Assembly (NCBI GenBank): GCA_031273735.1
Contig: JAISRI010000152.1
Location: 1-6,462 of the forward strand
Direction: 5' to 3'
DNA length: 6,462 bases
Source of the DNA: Helicobacteraceae bacterium
GTDB lineage: Bacteria; Campylobacterota; Campylobacteria; Campylobacterales; SZUA-545
Part shown: positions 5,456 to 6,462 of the stretch, piece by piece
Numbering within the stretch: the first letter of the stretch is position 1
Layout: every line of letters starts with the position of its first letter
Notes under the pieces: generated by a model
What the model was told of the DNA's origin: nothing
Seen by the model: only the letters and a program-made list of their open reading frames with translations
Database searches by the model: none
Made by a program: the position numbers and the translations under genes

Positions 5456-5505
5456 GAGATCGGACGCGCTACGCTAAAGTCACGGGAATGACGAGATCGG
5501 ACGCG
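5446..5505 (+). repeat. 23-bp direct repeat at the end of the mosaic
   Basis: The same 23 bases, beginning CGGGAATGACGAGATCGG, occur at 5446-5468 and 5483-5505, a period of 37 bp. The 14-bp spacer completes GCGCTACGCTAAAGT (5466-5480), the inverted copy of the unit 1 interior. This looks like a partial tandem duplication of a half-site with its flank. A third, weaker echo (GGAAACGACGAGAATT) follows at 5505-5520. Confidence 0.75.
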
Positions 5506-5524
5506 GAAACGACGAGAATTGCTG

Positions 5525-5577
5525 GGTTACTCCTATCGATAAAATAGAAGTAACCGCGATTAAGCGTTTTAGCGCTT
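5525..5577 (-). terminator. Two stem-loops downstream of the GLUG-protein gene
   Basis: GGTTACTCCTAT (5525-5536) pairs with ATAGAAGTAACC (5544-5555) around a 7-base loop. The stem is 12 bp with one mismatch, which becomes a G-U pair in a minus strand transcript. Closer to the gene, AAGCG (5562-5566) and CGCTT (5573-5577) form a second small stem. They lie 12-64 bases after the minus strand stop at 5589, where that gene's terminator is expected. No T-run follows on the minus strand, so termination strength is uncertain. Confidence 0.4.
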
Positions 5578-5588
5578 TTGATAATTGA

Positions 5589-6462
5589 CTATTTCTGCCA
5601 ATAGAGGTAAGGGTAGCCGCCGTTTTTATTTGGATCGATTTGCCAAGGATTTGCGTCGTTGTTTCCAAATCGCCAACCTAAATCGCTCTCATAAGTCGAT
5701 TGCGATTTGAAATCGTCGATCGATCTAGGCGTTCCGTTATTAGCGGGAGCGCCTGCGTCTGAAAAACCGCCGCCGAAATTTGTGGTCATAGTATCTATCG
5801 CGAAATTGTTTTGAACGCTACCGCCGCTTATATACCCGACTATGCGATTTACGTCTGACGATCCGTTAACCTCTTGATTGATTGCGGCGTTGTTTTCGAT
5901 CGTAGAAGTAAAAATATCCCCCGCGATACCGCCGACATAGGTGTCTCCGCTAACGTTTCCCGTTGAATAGCTATTGGTTATGGAGGAGTCGTAATAAACA
6001 GCGCCCGCAATGCCGCCGACAGAGATTTCTCCGCTAACGTCTCCCGCAGAGTAGCTATCGGTTATGAAGGAGTTATCAACATACCCCGCAATAGCGCCGA
6101 CATAGGTGTTTCCGCCAATGTTTCCCGTCGAATAGCTGTTGGTTATTGAGGAGTTGGTATTAACATACCCCGCGATAGCGCCGACATAGTATATCCCACT
6201 AACCTCTCCCGTAGAGTAGCTATTGGTTATGGAGCCGCCGTCAATACGCCCAGCAATAGCGCCAACATACTGACCTCCTTTAACTCCGCCTTTGCTACTA
6301 TCGATCTCTACGCCAAGATTTTTGATTTGAGCGTCGCCGATAAATCCGAAAAGACCAACGAAGTTGGTTGATCTATCGATCCATAGGTTTCGGACTGCAT
6401 ATCCGTTGCCATTGAAAATACCCGCGAAGGGGTTAGAGTCATCGCCAATAGGATTCCAACCT
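5589..6462 (-). CDS. GLUG-repeat protein, C-terminal part (partial)
   Basis: The minus strand frame is open without a stop from the window edge to TAG at 5591-5589, giving 290 residues; the N-terminus lies beyond 6462. An internal ATG at 5789 is not the start, because the frame and the repeats continue well upstream of it. The N-terminal part here (GNGYAVRNLWIDRSTNFVGLFG) is the usual lead-in of GLUG proteins. Then come five units of 27-28 residues built on YVGAIAG..........ITNSYSTGNVSG (Y-position codons starting at 6267, 6186, 6102, 6021 and 5937) and a degenerate sixth at 5841. The end, GGYPYLYWQK, is a common terminus of such proteins. GLUG repeats form beta-rich, probably beta-helical, stalks in secreted or surface proteins, some adhesin-like. 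No anchor or autotransporter domain is present at this C-terminus, so secretion signals must be N-terminal. Specific function is unknown. Confidence 0.88.
   Translation of the reverse strand, partial: GWNPIGDDSNPFAGIFNGNGYAVRNLWIDRSTNFVGLFGFIGDAQIKNLGVEIDSSKGGVKGGQYVGAIAGRIDGGSITNSYSTGEVSGIYYVGAIAGYVNTNSSITNSYSTGNIGGNTYVGAIAGYVDNSFITDSYSAGDVSGEISVGGIAGAVYYDSSITNSYSTGNVSGDTYVGGIAGDIFTSTIENNAAINQEVNGSSDVNRIVGYISGGSVQNNFAIDTMTTNFGGGFSDAGAPANNGTPRSIDDFKSQSTYESDLGWRFGNNDANPWQIDPNKNGGYPYLYWQK

Larger units (their letters stand above)
4804..5588. other. Gene-free intergenic region made of mosaic repeats
   Basis: This 785-bp stretch lies between the stops of two converging genes. I find no credible gene: its only longer open frame (4806-5042, +) runs straight through repeat units, has no ribosome binding site and gives a low-complexity basic peptide. 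At least five related units plus a short duplication fill 4846-5505, all using the half-sites GTCATTCCCGC and GCGGGAATCCAAA in one orientation or the other. The sequence between units is ordinary; a 7-bp inverted pair, GCCGTAT (4922-4928) and ATACGGC (4947-4953), lies between units 1 and 2. CGATCG, abundant elsewhere in the window, is absent here, which suggests a different origin or constraint. Confidence 0.75.

Noticed and set aside
4846..5505. CRISPR array
   Set aside because: Repeats are irregularly spaced, occur in both orientations and vary in interior length; no uniform spacers and no cas genes.
5480..5668. 62-residue minus strand open frame at the end of the GLUG gene
   Set aside because: It overlaps the GLUG C-terminus in a different frame and extends into the 23-bp repeats; the GLUG frame is clearly the coding one.
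5589..5789. A separate small gene starting at the ATG at 5789 on the minus strand
   Set aside because: The frame continues open upstream to the window end with GLUG repeats, so this ATG is an internal methionine.

Overview
The window looks like chromosomal DNA of a Gram-negative bacterium of about 48% GC. It has tightly packed genes, frequent TTG and GTG starts set by short AAGG-type ribosome binding sites, and a very strong excess of the palindrome CGATCG (25 occurrences by hand count, against roughly 1.6 expected by chance). Nothing in it fixes the taxon. My impression of a Campylobacterota-like genome rests on style rather than on a marker gene and is weak. There are no rRNA, tRNA, CRISPR, transposase or phage genes.

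Positions 1-239 may hold the last codons of an upstream gene (stop at 64-66) and then a promoter with a 17-bp spacer. A three-gene + strand cluster follows. It starts with a DUF2157 multi-pass membrane protein (240-1535). A GDYXXLXY-type single-pass membrane protein (1522-2127) overlaps it by 14 bp, a pairing common in bacteria whose function is unknown. Third is an unrecognised soluble protein, possibly a beta-propeller (2138-3025).

A two-gene minus strand cluster converges on it. An NMN-adenylyltransferase-like nucleotidyltransferase (3510-3989) overlaps by 4 bp, as TTGA, an unrecognised helical protein (3091-3513). The nucleotidyltransferase appears to be transcribed from a perfect TATAAT so close to its ATG that its mRNA would be leaderless. 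Divergent from it is a signal-peptide, coiled-coil, single-TM envelope protein (4054-4803), whose likely start is an internal TTG with a good ribosome binding site.

Positions 4804-5588 (785 bp) have no credible gene. They hold a mosaic of short repeats bounded by the half-sites GTCATTCCCGC and GCGGGAATCCAAA, in both orientations and with interchangeable interiors. One copy (5183-5202) has exactly the ATTCCC-N8-GGGAAT layout of the dRS3 repeat described in Neisseria. This region is the most unusual part of the window. The window ends inside a minus strand gene (5589 to beyond 6462) for a protein with tandem GLUG repeats, probably a secreted or surface protein, of which the N-terminus lies outside.

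I see no clear evidence of a new multi-gene system. The best leads are the repeat mosaic, the CGATCG signature, the unknown partners in the two small gene clusters and the predicted leaderless nucleotidyltransferase mRNA.
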